Source of the DNA: Granulosicoccus sp036478565
GTDB taxonomy: Bacteria; Pseudomonadota; Gammaproteobacteria; Granulosicoccales; Granulosicoccaceae
Assembly (NCBI GenBank): GCA_965224525.1
Contig: OZ245050.1
Coordinates: 2,728,001-2,792,000, forward strand
DNA: 64,000 bases
Direction of reading: 5' to 3'
Of the stretch, positions 1 through 9,195 are shown piece after piece; positions within the stretch are counted from its first letter, which is position 1, and the number at the start of each line of letters is the position of its first letter. The notes under the pieces are model-generated. The model did not search any database and was not told the origin of the DNA. It saw only the letters and a list, made by a program, of their open reading frames with translations. The position numbers and the translations under genes are program-made.

Positions 1-1214
1 CCAAGGTTCGCTTCAAAAACTGTGTCGCACGTACCATTCACCACTTCATCAACTCCATCCACAGTCATCGTGCCTGAGAACTGCCGTGCAAACGTCACCG
101 GAGGCTTCACCGCGGATACGCTACTTCTGCCAGACAATTCGTAGATTTGAACACTTTCACCGATGACAAACGCTCCCACTGAGCCGTCAACAGAAAACGA
201 GCGAAGTGAAGCATTATCCTTTTCTGTCTCCCCGATATAGAGCAATGCTGGCAAGGCAACCAGCGTAAGGCTGTCGCTTCCGTTAACTGCAAAGACCTCA
301 CCATTCGGCGAAACAGCAGCATCTTGATCGAAACCCTCAACTACAGCGCCTGTAGGTTGCATGATTATTTCCAGTTCATCCTGATACAGTTCGAAACCAT
401 CGCCTACTGACAAGACCTCGCCCAAGGATGCGCTGAGTGCTGAACCGATAGGTGCAATGGACAAGGCATCATAGACCTGTGTGCTATCAGCTCGCAGGCT
501 GTCATTTGCAAAACTTATACTCAGCCGGGAGGCAGTAGAATCCAGCGCCATGCTGGAAATACGAGTTGCTGTAGCCGGCTTTACTACCTGATAGTAATTG
601 GCCATGCCTGTTGATAAGTTCAGAACACAGATGTTTGGCAATCCAAAAACCTCTCCTGCATAGAGAACGTTCGTGGCTGAATTAAAGGCTTCAACAGGAC
701 TGAGAGAATCACAGTGAGCTTCTCCACTGCCGTCTCTAATATCCAATACATTACCCGAACCCGGATCCCAGACCACTGCCCCCCTATCCAAAAGCAATGT
801 CAAGCGATCATCTCCCCAGTAAAGATCCAGTACCTGGTTGACTTCACCAGGGTCTGCCATGGTCTGAACCAGGGCACCCGTCACAGTGTCGAACACCTCC
901 AGACTATACTGATCTCCAAAAACCAGTGTATTCAGCATCTGTGTAAAGGACAGTACCGCAACCTCGGTACCCGAGGGACTGAGTGTTGCATCAACAATTC
1001 GAGACCCATTATCTACTCCAATTGTCGCCCGTGGTACCAGTAGAGGAATATCAGAAGATGAGGGAGGCTCTACAATCTCTGGCTGATTCGTTGATGCACC
1101 ATCATTTCCTCCCTGACCGGTTGAGGACCCATTTGATCCGCTCCCACCACAAGCAGACAAGCCAAGTACCAGGGAAGCAACGACTGATACTTTCAAACTA
1201 TCAGAAAACAACAT
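1..1214 (-). CDS. Putative lipoprotein of unknown function (3' end cut by window edge)
   Basis: The reading frame opens at ATG 1214 and runs without a stop to the window edge, so the C-terminus is missing. An AGGAGA ribosome site lies about 8 bases upstream of the ATG. The first 23 residues form a lipoprotein signal peptide ending in the lipobox LSAC, followed by a Gly/Ser/Asn-rich linker typical of outer-membrane lipoproteins. The rest (about 370 residues seen) is rich in short beta-strand-like repeats of the type GTEVAVLSF and LDSTASRLSISF, suggesting a beta-propeller, but I do not recognise a family. It is transcribed in the same direction as the T6SS spike cassette upstream, separated by 326 bases, so a role in secretion is not established. 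Confidence 0.7.
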   Translation of the reverse strand, partial: MLFSDSLKVSVVASLVLGLSACGGSGSNGSSTGQGGNDGASTNQPEIVEPPSSSDIPLLVPRATIGVDNGSRIVDATLSPSGTEVAVLSFTQMLNTLVFGDQYSLEVFDTVTGALVQTMADPGEVNQVLDLYWGDDRLTLLLDRGAVVWDPGSGNVLDIRDGSGEAHCDSLSPVEAFNSATNVLYAGEVFGLPNICVLNLSTGMANYYQVVKPATATRISSMALDSTASRLSISFANDSLRADSTQVYDALSIAPIGSALSASLGEVLSVGDGFELYQDELEIIMQPTGAVVEGFDQDAAVSPNGEVFAVNGSDSLTLVALPALLYIGETEKDNASLRSFSVDGSVGAFVIGESVQIYELSGRSSVSAVKPPVTFARQFSGTMTVDGVDEVVNGTCDTVFEANL

Positions 1215-1540
1215 GACTCATTTCTCCTGAGAAACGACACGAGAAAACGATAGTGAATGCTGGCTTTATAATGTAACTATTCACAGCATCCATTATATAT
1301 TTCAGGCTTGTGAAAAATGTTAATGTCACTCACCAATCGTTATAAAGCTTAGCATTTTACAATTTCGAATCCTGTAGTATTTCTCTGTTTGACCACTACA
1401 CAAATGGTTAGTTAAGGATGGATAACATCACATATTCGTGTATCCGTTCACATAAGCATCATGTATTTTCTCAAAGGCATTCATACATCTCCATGCCAAT
1501 AGTTAAATCAGCTACTGATGAATGATTCCAGCGGAAAACC
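1215..1540. other. Intergenic region between spike cassette and lipoprotein gene
   Basis: No credible gene. On the minus strand a perfect TATAAT hexamer lies at 1297-1292, about 78 bases before the lipoprotein ATG at 1214, but no good -35 hexamer is seen at the right spacing. The palindrome-like CACATATTCGTG lies at about 1428-1439. No terminator with a T-run is evident after the DUF4150 gene. Confidence 0.4.
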
Positions 1541-1984
1541 CTATGGCATAACCAGAACCTTTAGTTGGCTAGGAACCACTTGAACTCCCATAGGATTGTT
1601 GTGATTGGCAACACCATTTTGACCGACAGTTGAGGTCAAATGCGCCATTGCCGCACCTTGCACCTTAACCTTTGAACTGCCTTTCTTGAATTTGGCAGGA
1701 CCTTTGAATTTGCTTGAGACCACACCACCTGCAACGCCCGGCTCGTCACCGGTCGACATGACTATTTCAGTATTGGTCGTTGCCACTTTTTTACCCATGA
1801 TCTTGACTTTACTCGATAGCGAACTGCCTTTTGCCTGTGCCATCATAGCGATGTTGGGGTACGGTATTGGAACCGGTCCGGCGGGCGAAGGTGTCTTGCA
1901 AACATCCGGAAAACAAATACTTTGGCCAGCGCCATTGGTCGTTGCAGGTAACATAACTTTATCCCAGATTAATTTTTCGGCCAT
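1541..1984 (-). CDS. DUF4150 / PAAR-like T6SS spike-tip protein
   Basis: The 147-residue protein begins MAEKLIWDKV and contains the DUF4150 pattern: SICFPDVCKTPSPAGPVPIP near the N-terminus, a TNTEIVMSTGDEPG turn, then GVVSSKFKGPAKFKKGSSKV and LTSTVGQNG. DUF4150 proteins are PAAR-like cones that sharpen the VgrG spike. ATG 1984 is chosen because the conserved domain starts there. The frame stays open upstream, but that extension lies inside the DUF3540 gene and resembles nothing; ATG 1996 is another possibility. The gene overlaps the end of the DUF3540 gene by 26 bases. Many DUF4150 proteins carry a C-terminal toxin. Here the protein ends just after the core domain, so it looks like a bare tip or adaptor. 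Confidence 0.8.
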   Translation of the reverse strand: MAEKLIWDKVMLPATTNGAGQSICFPDVCKTPSPAGPVPIPYPNIAMMAQAKGSSLSSKVKIMGKKVATTNTEIVMSTGDEPGVAGGVVSSKFKGPAKFKKGSSKVKVQGAAMAHLTSTVGQNGVANHNNPMGVQVVPSQLKVLVMP

Positions 1985-2519
1985 CAATTGAAACATCACG
2001 TTCAGCCCGCTGAACGATACGATCAGCCTTAATGCGATAGCTGCCCTTGATGGTTGTTCGTAACTTTCCAATGCGTTGAAATACCCCTTCCTTGACAACG
2101 CGACGAACGGAACGAAATCTCTCGGAAAGCGTATCAGCAACAATATTAATTCTCTCAGCACAGAATCCAATCGAAGGACCTTTCACACTGACTCCCTGCA
2201 GACCACTGAGTTTCAAACTTCCGGACGCCTGCAGCTCAAGATCGCCCTCAAAGTAAATTGTGTGGCTGTTCGATGTTTGTAGAACGCCAACAAGATACCA
2301 GCTCTGTCCCTCGCCGATAGTCAACACCCTGTCGCCACTTGATAGCTGCACAGGATAGGCCAATGCAAGAGTGGCCCATACATTCTCCTGGTCCGTTTGT
2401 ATCAGTACGCGGCCGCCGGTTACAAGCCGCACGGTACCTTCGCACAACATACCCATCGTTGCGGGGACTGGAGCGGCATTTGCAAAATCCCCTGTTTGAT
2501 TTGTTTTCAAAATTTCCAT
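1959..2519 (-). CDS. DUF3540 domain protein, T6SS spike cassette
   Basis: 186 residues. The N-terminal half (about 25-115) has the DUF3540 core, an OB-like region with EGTVRLVTGGRVLIQTD and LSSGDRVLTIGE, followed by a helical C-terminal tail ending in SIDGRKINLG. DUF3540 genes regularly sit between pentapeptide/DUF2169 genes and DUF4150 genes in T6SS vgrG islands and are thought to help load or mature the spike tip; the molecular role is not known. The start at ATG 2519 lies 6 bases past the pentapeptide gene stop. No strong ribosome site is visible, so translational coupling is likely. Its 3' end overlaps the DUF4150 gene. Confidence 0.8.
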   Translation of the reverse strand: MEILKTNQTGDFANAAPVPATMGMLCEGTVRLVTGGRVLIQTDQENVWATLALAYPVQLSSGDRVLTIGEGQSWYLVGVLQTSNSHTIYFEGDLELQASGSLKLSGLQGVSVKGPSIGFCAERINIVADTLSERFRSVRRVVKEGVFQRIGKLRTTIKGSYRIKADRIVQRAERDVSIDGRKINLG

Positions 2520-2525
2520 GTCATG

Positions 2526-4469
2526 TTACCCGGTTGTCTTTCGCGGAAGCCAGCTTTCGGCGTATAGCCTTTCATCGTCTGTATTACGTACATTCTGTTG
2601 ATTAGCGCCATCCCACTTTACGCGCTCAGTGTTTGCGCCGTGCATGGAAGCACCCTGGAGATCAGAATGAGAGAAATCTGCGTATTCGAGCTGTGCATAG
2701 GAAAAGTCTGCATAGTGCAAAATAGCGTGGCTTATCATCATATTTTTTCCTCCAATTTTGGAGAAAATACATTCGACCAAGTTTGTGTGACTAAAATTCG
2801 AGTTCGCCAGGTTTGCACCCTCAAAACTGCTTTGCCTAAGATCGGATTCAGTCAACGTTCCGCCGCTTAGATTCACCTGATCAAAACAGGCACACTGTGC
2901 AAATGCTTTTAACAACGAGCTATTGCTTAAATTAGCACCGCTAAAGTCACAGCCGTATAATGTACAGTCGTTAAAGTCGGCATTGGATGCATCCGAACCG
3001 GAAAAATCCGAATCTGTAAAATCGTTTCGGGAATACGAAGCTGACTTTAAACTGCACCCGCTGAAATCACAGGCGTGAAATACAGTTTCCTTCAAAATAA
3101 AGGAACTGATATCGAGATCCGACAGGTCCGTTCTTTGCGTATCACATTGATCAAACCCGATATTCCGCAATCGGGAACCGGCAAAGTCAACAGCCAGAAG
3201 CCGACACTCCGAGAACTGTAAATTGCTTAATTCTGAATGCTCAAAGTTGGTCCCAGTTAGCTTGCACTTCGACAGAGCTGCCGAACTGAAATCACAATAT
3301 GAAAAACTGGCTTCAGATAGCTCACATTCAATAAAATGGCATTGCTTAAATCGGCAATTTTTGAACCTGCTATCTGTAAAATCCACATTAACGAATCGCT
3401 GACCTGAAAACTCCCTGTCCTCAAGCCAAACGCCAGTGATACACGCATGCTGAATCAACTCATTGTAAAAAACCGCCTCTCTCAAATCGGTACTGCCAAA
3501 GTTGCAACCCTGCCAACGGGCGCCAGTCAGTATCAGTTCAGTTGCTGTGGCATTAGTGATCAGGGCATTCTCGAGATTAGCATCCGTCATATTCGCATTC
3601 GACAAGTCAGATCCGTCAAGACAAGTCTCTGCTAAATCAGCACCGGTCATATCAGTTTTTCTAAAACTGCAGTTACTCAGATTGTTACTGACCAGATTCA
3701 CACCGCACATGTTAGCGGAACCGAAATCAGCTTTGGCAAGTTTAACGTTTCGGAGATCCAGTGCTGACAAATTTGCGTCAGTGAAATCCGCATCAGTACA
3801 GTCCACTGGTAAACCGGTTATTGCGTGTATATCGGATTGGCTGAACGAAAATCTGTTTCCCGTAATGTTGGTAAAATCCACCCGGTCAAGACAGCAACCA
3901 TCGCATCGCAAGTTCTCTGTCTTTGTGTCAATAAATCGAGTGTTGTTCAAGTCGCATGATAAATACGACAAAGTGTCTAAGGTGCAGGACTCTACGACTG
4001 ATCCGGGTAACTCACACTCAGATATCCATGTATCTTCCAATCTGGACTCTAAAAACCTGGCTTCTGGTAAACGACAACCCACGATTGCTGAATTACTAAT
4101 GGTTGTCTTGTTAAAGACTGCGGTAGAGAATTCGGAATCAAGATGTGTCAGTTTTTCGATCGTTACTGACTCGAACCTGAATTTTGAAGCGTTGCAATTC
4201 AATATGGAAAGGTCGTCGATGGTGCAATTTCGAATTTCACACCCATCCATTTGACAATCCATGAACAATTGCCCGTTCATCTGACAATTATCAAATACCA
4301 CACCGTTTAGAGTCGAACCATTCCAGTTCAACCCACTCAAGTTCTGACCGGTTATTTTAAGTTGGTTTAGATAGACACCTTCAATACGCTGATCAACCAG
4401 AGAACTGTCCCTGGCATATCGTTCTACCAGTTCCGCAAGCGAAGTAACCTTTGTTAGCTTGTTATTCAC
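2526..4469 (-). CDS. Pentapeptide-repeat protein, T6SS spike cassette
   Basis: 647 residues, almost entirely pentapeptide repeats from about residue 35 to 625, with the A(D/N)LXX-type pattern seen in runs such as LSNCSFRKTDMTGADLAETC and ANLANSNFSHTNLVECIF. Such repeats fold into a right-handed quadrilateral beta-helix rod. Cysteine is unusually frequent. In DUF2169-DUF3540-DUF4150 islands a pentapeptide protein is a common partner and is presumed to be a chaperone or adaptor for the spike tip. The start codon overlaps the end of the DUF2169 gene by 8 bases, indicating coupled translation. I see no other domain and no signal peptide. Confidence 0.85.
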   Translation of the reverse strand: MNNKLTKVTSLAELVERYARDSSLVDQRIEGVYLNQLKITGQNLSGLNWNGSTLNGVVFDNCQMNGQLFMDCQMDGCEIRNCTIDDLSILNCNASKFRFESVTIEKLTHLDSEFSTAVFNKTTISNSAIVGCRLPEARFLESRLEDTWISECELPGSVVESCTLDTLSYLSCDLNNTRFIDTKTENLRCDGCCLDRVDFTNITGNRFSFSQSDIHAITGLPVDCTDADFTDANLSALDLRNVKLAKADFGSANMCGVNLVSNNLSNCSFRKTDMTGADLAETCLDGSDLSNANMTDANLENALITNATATELILTGARWQGCNFGSTDLREAVFYNELIQHACITGVWLEDREFSGQRFVNVDFTDSRFKNCRFKQCHFIECELSEASFSYCDFSSAALSKCKLTGTNFEHSELSNLQFSECRLLAVDFAGSRLRNIGFDQCDTQRTDLSDLDISSFILKETVFHACDFSGCSLKSASYSRNDFTDSDFSGSDASNADFNDCTLYGCDFSGANLSNSSLLKAFAQCACFDQVNLSGGTLTESDLRQSSFEGANLANSNFSHTNLVECIFSKIGGKNMMISHAILHYADFSYAQLEYADFSHSDLQGASMHGANTERVKWDGANQQNVRNTDDERLYAESWLPRKTTG

Positions 4470-6831
4470 GGTGATTCCGGATCATCGCTTTAGCCAGATT
4501 CGTTTTTGTAAAATCTGTATTAGGGATTTCAGCAAACAGAAATGTACTTTCGTATAGATTTGACCCGTGTAACGAAGCATCTGTTAGTTCCGCTCGTTCA
4601 AATGACGCCCGGAGAAAATTAGAGTCACGCAAGGACGCAGACCAAAGGTTAGCGCCTTCAAAACAGACATTTTTTGCACTTGCACCAATAAAAGACACGC
4701 CGTCCATCAAACAGTCTTCAAATCGCGCACCATCAAAACAGGCGCCATCCAGTCTCACTCTTGTCAACTTGCAACCGCCCCACTGAGACTCCGTGCCTAT
4801 AGATTCCTGGAAATTCGCTTCGGTGAAGTCGGCATCCTCATCAGCCTTGAACCCGTGCAATTGGCTTTTACTGAAATTTGTCCTGACTGCAGTAACACCC
4901 GTAAAGCTGGATTCAGTTAAATCACACCCCCCTAGATCAAGACCGCTCAAATTGCAATTATCAAAACTGCAACTGGTGAAACGACACGATTGAACAGTAG
5001 CGTCAACCAGTACAGAATCTGCAAAATCGATATAGCTGCCATTGCATCCCTTGAAACGTGTGTTGTTAAAAGTCAGCTCTTTAAACTCGGCATCAGACAT
5101 CGATACGCCGTCAAACACTGTGTCAGTTAGTATCGTTTTAGCAAAAGAGGCATCATCCAGCTTTGAATTTCTGAAAGTAACGCCTACCAAACTTGAACCA
5201 TTGAATTCGGCAGCCTGCAACTCGACATCTGAAAACATGCAGCCATCCAGCTTGCAATCATGAAAAGTCGTTCCATTCATAACCTGGCCCGAGAAATCAA
5301 TATTGGCCAGATCAAGCCCGGTGAACTCTAAACCGGACAAATCCTCGCGCCTTGCGACAAAAACTTCAACTGACTCGCGATCCATAGCGGAATCGTTATC
5401 TGTATCCATTGCAGAAAATTCTGCGTCCATAAGGGCTATCTCCCGATCTGCTTCGGCATTGACCTGCGCCACTTCAGCCTCTGCCTCAGACTGGACCTTT
5501 AGCGTCTCGGGATCGAGTTCAGATACGACTGAGGAATCGTCAAAACTTGCGGGAAATTCATTCTCTGGAGTCAGTGGGATATCGTTATCAAGACCCGGGA
5601 AGTCCGCATGCGTCAACGGTCTTTCAGATTCCTCAACCAACGCATCAAACTCCTTATCCATCTGTGCAAACTCTGCTCGATGTGCCTCGACATCAAAAGA
5701 TTCATCAACATCAAGCGCGGCGACAGCCGCATCCATCTCGGCATCGCCTTCCGTCTCAATCTCTGCCAAGATCGAGAATAACTGCTTTGAATACTCTCTC
5801 AGGGGACGAGCTGGCGCTGACAGCGGCTCACTAACCACGTATATATGCTCGACTTCCTTAAGCTTTGGAGTTGCCACCTTGCCCACTCCACGCCATGTCA
5901 GCACCAGCTTCATCTTGTCAACATCAATCCACAGCGTATCCAGATGCATTTTTATCTGCCTGAAACTTTGGCCCCCTTCCTGTGTTATTTCATTAAGAAA
6001 CAGTTTTACCTGTTGTCCAGGCAACGATGTCTTGAATTCGGCATTGTCTTTAACCAGATTGACCAGATGAATAGACTCATCGCCATGAAGATAACCCTTG
6101 ATCTGTTGATCCAGCGGGGCAGCATTAAAAAATGACCAGTCAATATCCTTTGGGAACCACGGCCATTGATTGGCCAGCCATTGATCATCGTAAGTACCCA
6201 GCTTGCAGGTACGGGACGGCCATGAATAAGCAATCGGTCCAAAACCCGCCGGCGCAATCATATCCCCTGGCGCGCGCACAGGATTATCTGGGTACTCAAT
6301 GAACGGTAATATTTTCTGATCAGACGGCAGCTGATTATCAGACTCAAAATAGCCGCTGCCAAGAGAATTAAACTGACTGTCTGAACCACCAAAACTATTG
6401 CCATAGTGTATCGATACTGATCTGGCAACCTCCGGTTCAGTCGCTCGATATCGGTCATCCATGGCATGATTCCAATGCCGCTTTCCATAGACTATCAACT
6501 GCTTGCGCATGTCACCCACCGTCATACTTACGGGAAAGCTAGTGGCAGACAGTTCGGTTGGTGCCCTGGCCGTCCCTACCAGCATGACATCGGCATTGGG
6601 TTTATAGGGGGCAAAGTCAGAATCGTAGTAGGTACCAATGCCATCCTCATCGGCGTATTCAATATCACCCGATAGCAGCTCCGGTTCTTCATCATATTTT
6701 TCACTGATAGATGTTTCCGTCAGCTTATAAACCACCTTGACGATGAACGTTGCACGGATGTTGTTCTTTGCTGTCAGGTTGGGTATGTATCCTGTTGACA
6801 GTGATGCATTTCTGTCTACGACGATTCTCAT
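4462..6831 (-). CDS. DUF2169 domain protein fused to pentapeptide repeats
   Basis: 789 residues. The N-terminal ~330 residues match DUF2169: ATFIVKVVYKL near residue 30, a YYDSDFAPYKPNADVMLVGT block, and VYGKRHWNHAMD. A middle acidic, Ala/Glu/Asp-rich segment (about 370-500) is probably flexible. From about 505 the protein is pentapeptide repeats, for example LSGLEFTGLDLANIDFSG. DUF2169 proteins are encoded next to vgrG in many T6SS islands and act as adaptors or chaperones for PAAR-like tips and effectors. The gene lies 25 bases after vgrG, with GGAG about 8-9 bases before ATG 6831. The fusion of DUF2169 to pentapeptides next to a second free pentapeptide protein is notable. Confidence 0.85.
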   Translation of the reverse strand: MRIVVDRNASLSTGYIPNLTAKNNIRATFIVKVVYKLTETSISEKYDEEPELLSGDIEYADEDGIGTYYDSDFAPYKPNADVMLVGTARAPTELSATSFPVSMTVGDMRKQLIVYGKRHWNHAMDDRYRATEPEVARSVSIHYGNSFGGSDSQFNSLGSGYFESDNQLPSDQKILPFIEYPDNPVRAPGDMIAPAGFGPIAYSWPSRTCKLGTYDDQWLANQWPWFPKDIDWSFFNAAPLDQQIKGYLHGDESIHLVNLVKDNAEFKTSLPGQQVKLFLNEITQEGGQSFRQIKMHLDTLWIDVDKMKLVLTWRGVGKVATPKLKEVEHIYVVSEPLSAPARPLREYSKQLFSILAEIETEGDAEMDAAVAALDVDESFDVEAHRAEFAQMDKEFDALVEESERPLTHADFPGLDNDIPLTPENEFPASFDDSSVVSELDPETLKVQSEAEAEVAQVNAEADREIALMDAEFSAMDTDNDSAMDRESVEVFVARREDLSGLEFTGLDLANIDFSGQVMNGTTFHDCKLDGCMFSDVELQAAEFNGSSLVGVTFRNSKLDDASFAKTILTDTVFDGVSMSDAEFKELTFNNTRFKGCNGSYIDFADSVLVDATVQSCRFTSCSFDNCNLSGLDLGGCDLTESSFTGVTAVRTNFSKSQLHGFKADEDADFTEANFQESIGTESQWGGCKLTRVRLDGACFDGARFEDCLMDGVSFIGASAKNVCFEGANLWSASLRDSNFLRASFERAELTDASLHGSNLYESTFLFAEIPNTDFTKTNLAKAMIRNHRE

Positions 6832-6856
6832 CGCATGGTCTCCATCATCGCCGCCA

Positions 6857-9034
6857 CTATTTTAAAATATCCATCACGCCATTATTGATACTTGTTTTTC
6901 CTTTGAGTTTTATCTCATCCGCTTTAGTATCCGATTTCTTGCTCCGAAATTCATTTATATCGGAAATCACGCTAATCAGATCAGCACCGGACAGACAAAC
7001 CGTTTCGCCTTTTTGTTCAATCTTTTCGGCAACAGTCTTGGATGTTTTTGCTTCCAACGAGTGGTTTTCACCAACCTTCACTACTCGACTTTTACCGATT
7101 TCAGTTTTTTCATTGTCTGTTATCAATCGTTTTACAATTTTAATCTGTTGTAGAACACTTGGCACTTTTTGTTTGAACTCATCACCAGTAAGTTCATATT
7201 TTGTTGATTTATCATGGTTGAAAGTACGACCAGCTGTGATTTCAGTTTTCACGCCTTTTGTATTTGTTGTTACAGCACCCCTAACCACTTCGGTCTTAAA
7301 GCCCACTATCAAATTCGATGTCCAACCGAGATTAGTGGAGTGTTGGAAACCAGAAATCGTATCAATGAAATTTCCCTTGACGAACTCCTTCATATGACCC
7401 CATACAGAAACATCCTTATCGCCTTTGGTTTTTTCCGTGTGATTTCCATCAGTGCAACAGGTGTAACCACCAATGGTGATTGAGTTGTCATTGACTAGAG
7501 TAAGTTCACCCAGGGTAACTTGAGTATTGTATGTTGGCGAGTACTGAATCAAGGCTTGTATTTCCAAATCGCCTTCAAAGGTGATGTAGTTTCCACCATG
7601 ACACTGCCAGGTAGTCTGCGTTTTCTTATCAGGTAAACTGGCAGGCGGCATATTTGCATCGTTATACACTCTGCCGGTGATGATGGGCCTGTCCGGGTCT
7701 CCTTCCAGGTGTTCAACAATGACTTCATGCCCAACATGCGGCAATGACATGGAACCCCAGTCTTTACCAGCCCAGTTCTGTGAAACTCTGACCCAGCAGG
7801 AACTGTTTTCATCCGATTCCCCGTATCGGTCCCAATGGAATTGAACTTTCACACACGCATATTGATTTGTATGAATGTCACCTTGACCAACAACCAACGC
7901 TGTTTGCGGGCCTTGTACAATAGGCTTGGGTGTTTTTTGCGGCGCTCTGTATTGTTCACTGCTATCGACAGCCGTAAAACTGCAATGGCACTCCGATGAA
8001 CCTGTACTTCCCGATACATAGGAATTATTAACAAGGTCATAATTGGTTGATACAAGCAGATATTCGCGATTCTGATCATCTCTGGGGAAGTCTGTCAACG
8101 TAAACAGACTTCCCGCGACGAGATTGGCTACATTTCCGGAACCTTTCGCGGATTCATGCTTTGCCTGTAGCTCTTCTATGTGGCGACGAACATAGGCATT
8201 GCCTTCATCTGCAGTCAGGTATTCTCCAGGGTAGTCATAAACTTCATAGTCCGCGTGAAGGTGTTCACGGGCTATAGACGACTTGACTTCAAGCGACGCT
8301 CTCGGTGTCTGGAAATTGAAGTCGTTGAGCGTGACCTTGCCTGACTGAACAGATTTGGATACCGACCATTGGCTGATATGGTCCTCTTCACGCAGTGCAT
8401 CGTCGTCCGGTGGAAAATAAGGTACTTCGGCATAGTCTGGTGTGGCGCAGTGCGCAGCCAGGCTGTCTGCCAGAACCAGCGTATGCTTATCATCCTCGTG
8501 CTCGAAGTAATAATATATTCCTTCCTGTTCCAGTAACCTGCTGACAAAATCAAATGCTGATTCTCGATACTGTACGCAGTATTCCCAATTACGGTAGCTA
8601 CTACTGAGATCATCTCGAAAGTCCGAGAAGCCGAAATCCCGAAATACTTCCATTACAATATCAGGCACTGTTTTATTCTGAAATATCCTGCAATCGGAAG
8701 TGCGTGTAAGGAACCATAGCCAGGGTCTCAACGTTGCTGTATAAACCGCATGCCGATCTTGTGTTCCTGTAAAGCTGAACTCGGATACGATGCCGTTGAA
8801 ATAGCGCCAGTCACCGCTGCCAAGTTTCAGATGTACGGTAGCAGGGTTGCCCAGAAGTGACAGTATGTCGATATTATGATCATCACTGAACAGCTCAACG
8901 TTGTAGTTAAATGCCTCGCTGATACTATCCCGCGCACACATACGCCCGAAGTACAACTTGATATCAGGAAGCGAGGTCACAAACTTCATGGTTCTGCTTT
9001 CCTGACTCAGGATATTGCTATCGCTCAATGCCAT
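6857..9034 (-). CDS. vgrG: T6SS spike protein VgrG (TssI)
   Basis: 725 residues. The N-terminal gp27-like part begins MKFVTSLPDIKLYFGRMCAR (an internal ATG). It is followed by YCVQYRESAFDFVSRLLEQE and EGIYYYFEHEDDKHTLVLAD, then the gp5-like OB fold with WVRVSQNWAGKDWGSMSLPH and VEHLEGDPDRPIITGRVYND near residue 445. VgrG trimers form the puncturing spike at the end of the Hcp tube. A C-terminal region of about 260 residues after residue 455 continues with beta-rich, Lys/Thr-rich repeats and no recognisable enzyme domain. GGAG lies 8 bases before ATG 9034. The gene heads the spike cassette and has its own upstream region with a palindrome shared with hcp. Confidence 0.95.
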   Translation of the reverse strand: MALSDSNILSQESRTMKFVTSLPDIKLYFGRMCARDSISEAFNYNVELFSDDHNIDILSLLGNPATVHLKLGSGDWRYFNGIVSEFSFTGTQDRHAVYTATLRPWLWFLTRTSDCRIFQNKTVPDIVMEVFRDFGFSDFRDDLSSSYRNWEYCVQYRESAFDFVSRLLEQEGIYYYFEHEDDKHTLVLADSLAAHCATPDYAEVPYFPPDDDALREEDHISQWSVSKSVQSGKVTLNDFNFQTPRASLEVKSSIAREHLHADYEVYDYPGEYLTADEGNAYVRRHIEELQAKHESAKGSGNVANLVAGSLFTLTDFPRDDQNREYLLVSTNYDLVNNSYVSGSTGSSECHCSFTAVDSSEQYRAPQKTPKPIVQGPQTALVVGQGDIHTNQYACVKVQFHWDRYGESDENSSCWVRVSQNWAGKDWGSMSLPHVGHEVIVEHLEGDPDRPIITGRVYNDANMPPASLPDKKTQTTWQCHGGNYITFEGDLEIQALIQYSPTYNTQVTLGELTLVNDNSITIGGYTCCTDGNHTEKTKGDKDVSVWGHMKEFVKGNFIDTISGFQHSTNLGWTSNLIVGFKTEVVRGAVTTNTKGVKTEITAGRTFNHDKSTKYELTGDEFKQKVPSVLQQIKIVKRLITDNEKTEIGKSRVVKVGENHSLEAKTSKTVAEKIEQKGETVCLSGADLISVISDINEFRSKKSDTKADEIKLKGKTSINNGVMDILK

Positions 9035-9154
9035 GTCAGTTCTCCGCTGCCACCTTCATAGTTCCCCGAACAGTTGAATTACGCAACTTGATCAGGCCGG
9101 ACTTGAAGGCTACAGAACTTTAAATTAGGTATGGCTTGTTAAGCCACAAACAGA

Positions 9155-9170
9155 AGGTGAATATTCACCT
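9155..9170. promoter_or_regulatory. Palindromic operator-like site upstream of vgrG
   Basis: AGGTGAATATTCACCT is a perfect 16-bp palindrome. On the minus strand it is followed, 9 bases later, by GTGGCTTA (9147-9140) and then TTTAAAGTT (9124-9116). The same three blocks occur upstream of hcp with the same 9-base spacer. The palindrome centre is 128.5 bases from the vgrG ATG. Binding of a dimeric regulator is inferred; no specific family is identified. Confidence 0.6.
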
Positions 9171-9195
9171 GATCATTCGCCCTCGTAGCTTTGTG

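Noticed and set aside
1985..2170. Longer start for the DUF4150 protein
   Set aside because: The extra residues lie antiphase within the DUF3540 gene and match nothing in the DUF4150 family.
3502..4254. Open frame antisense to the pentapeptide gene
   Set aside because: Shadow frame created by the regular codon pattern of the repeats.
5303..6070. Long open frame antisense to the DUF2169 gene
   Set aside because: It is a Ser/Ala-rich shadow of the acidic linker on the other strand, with no ribosome site or homology.
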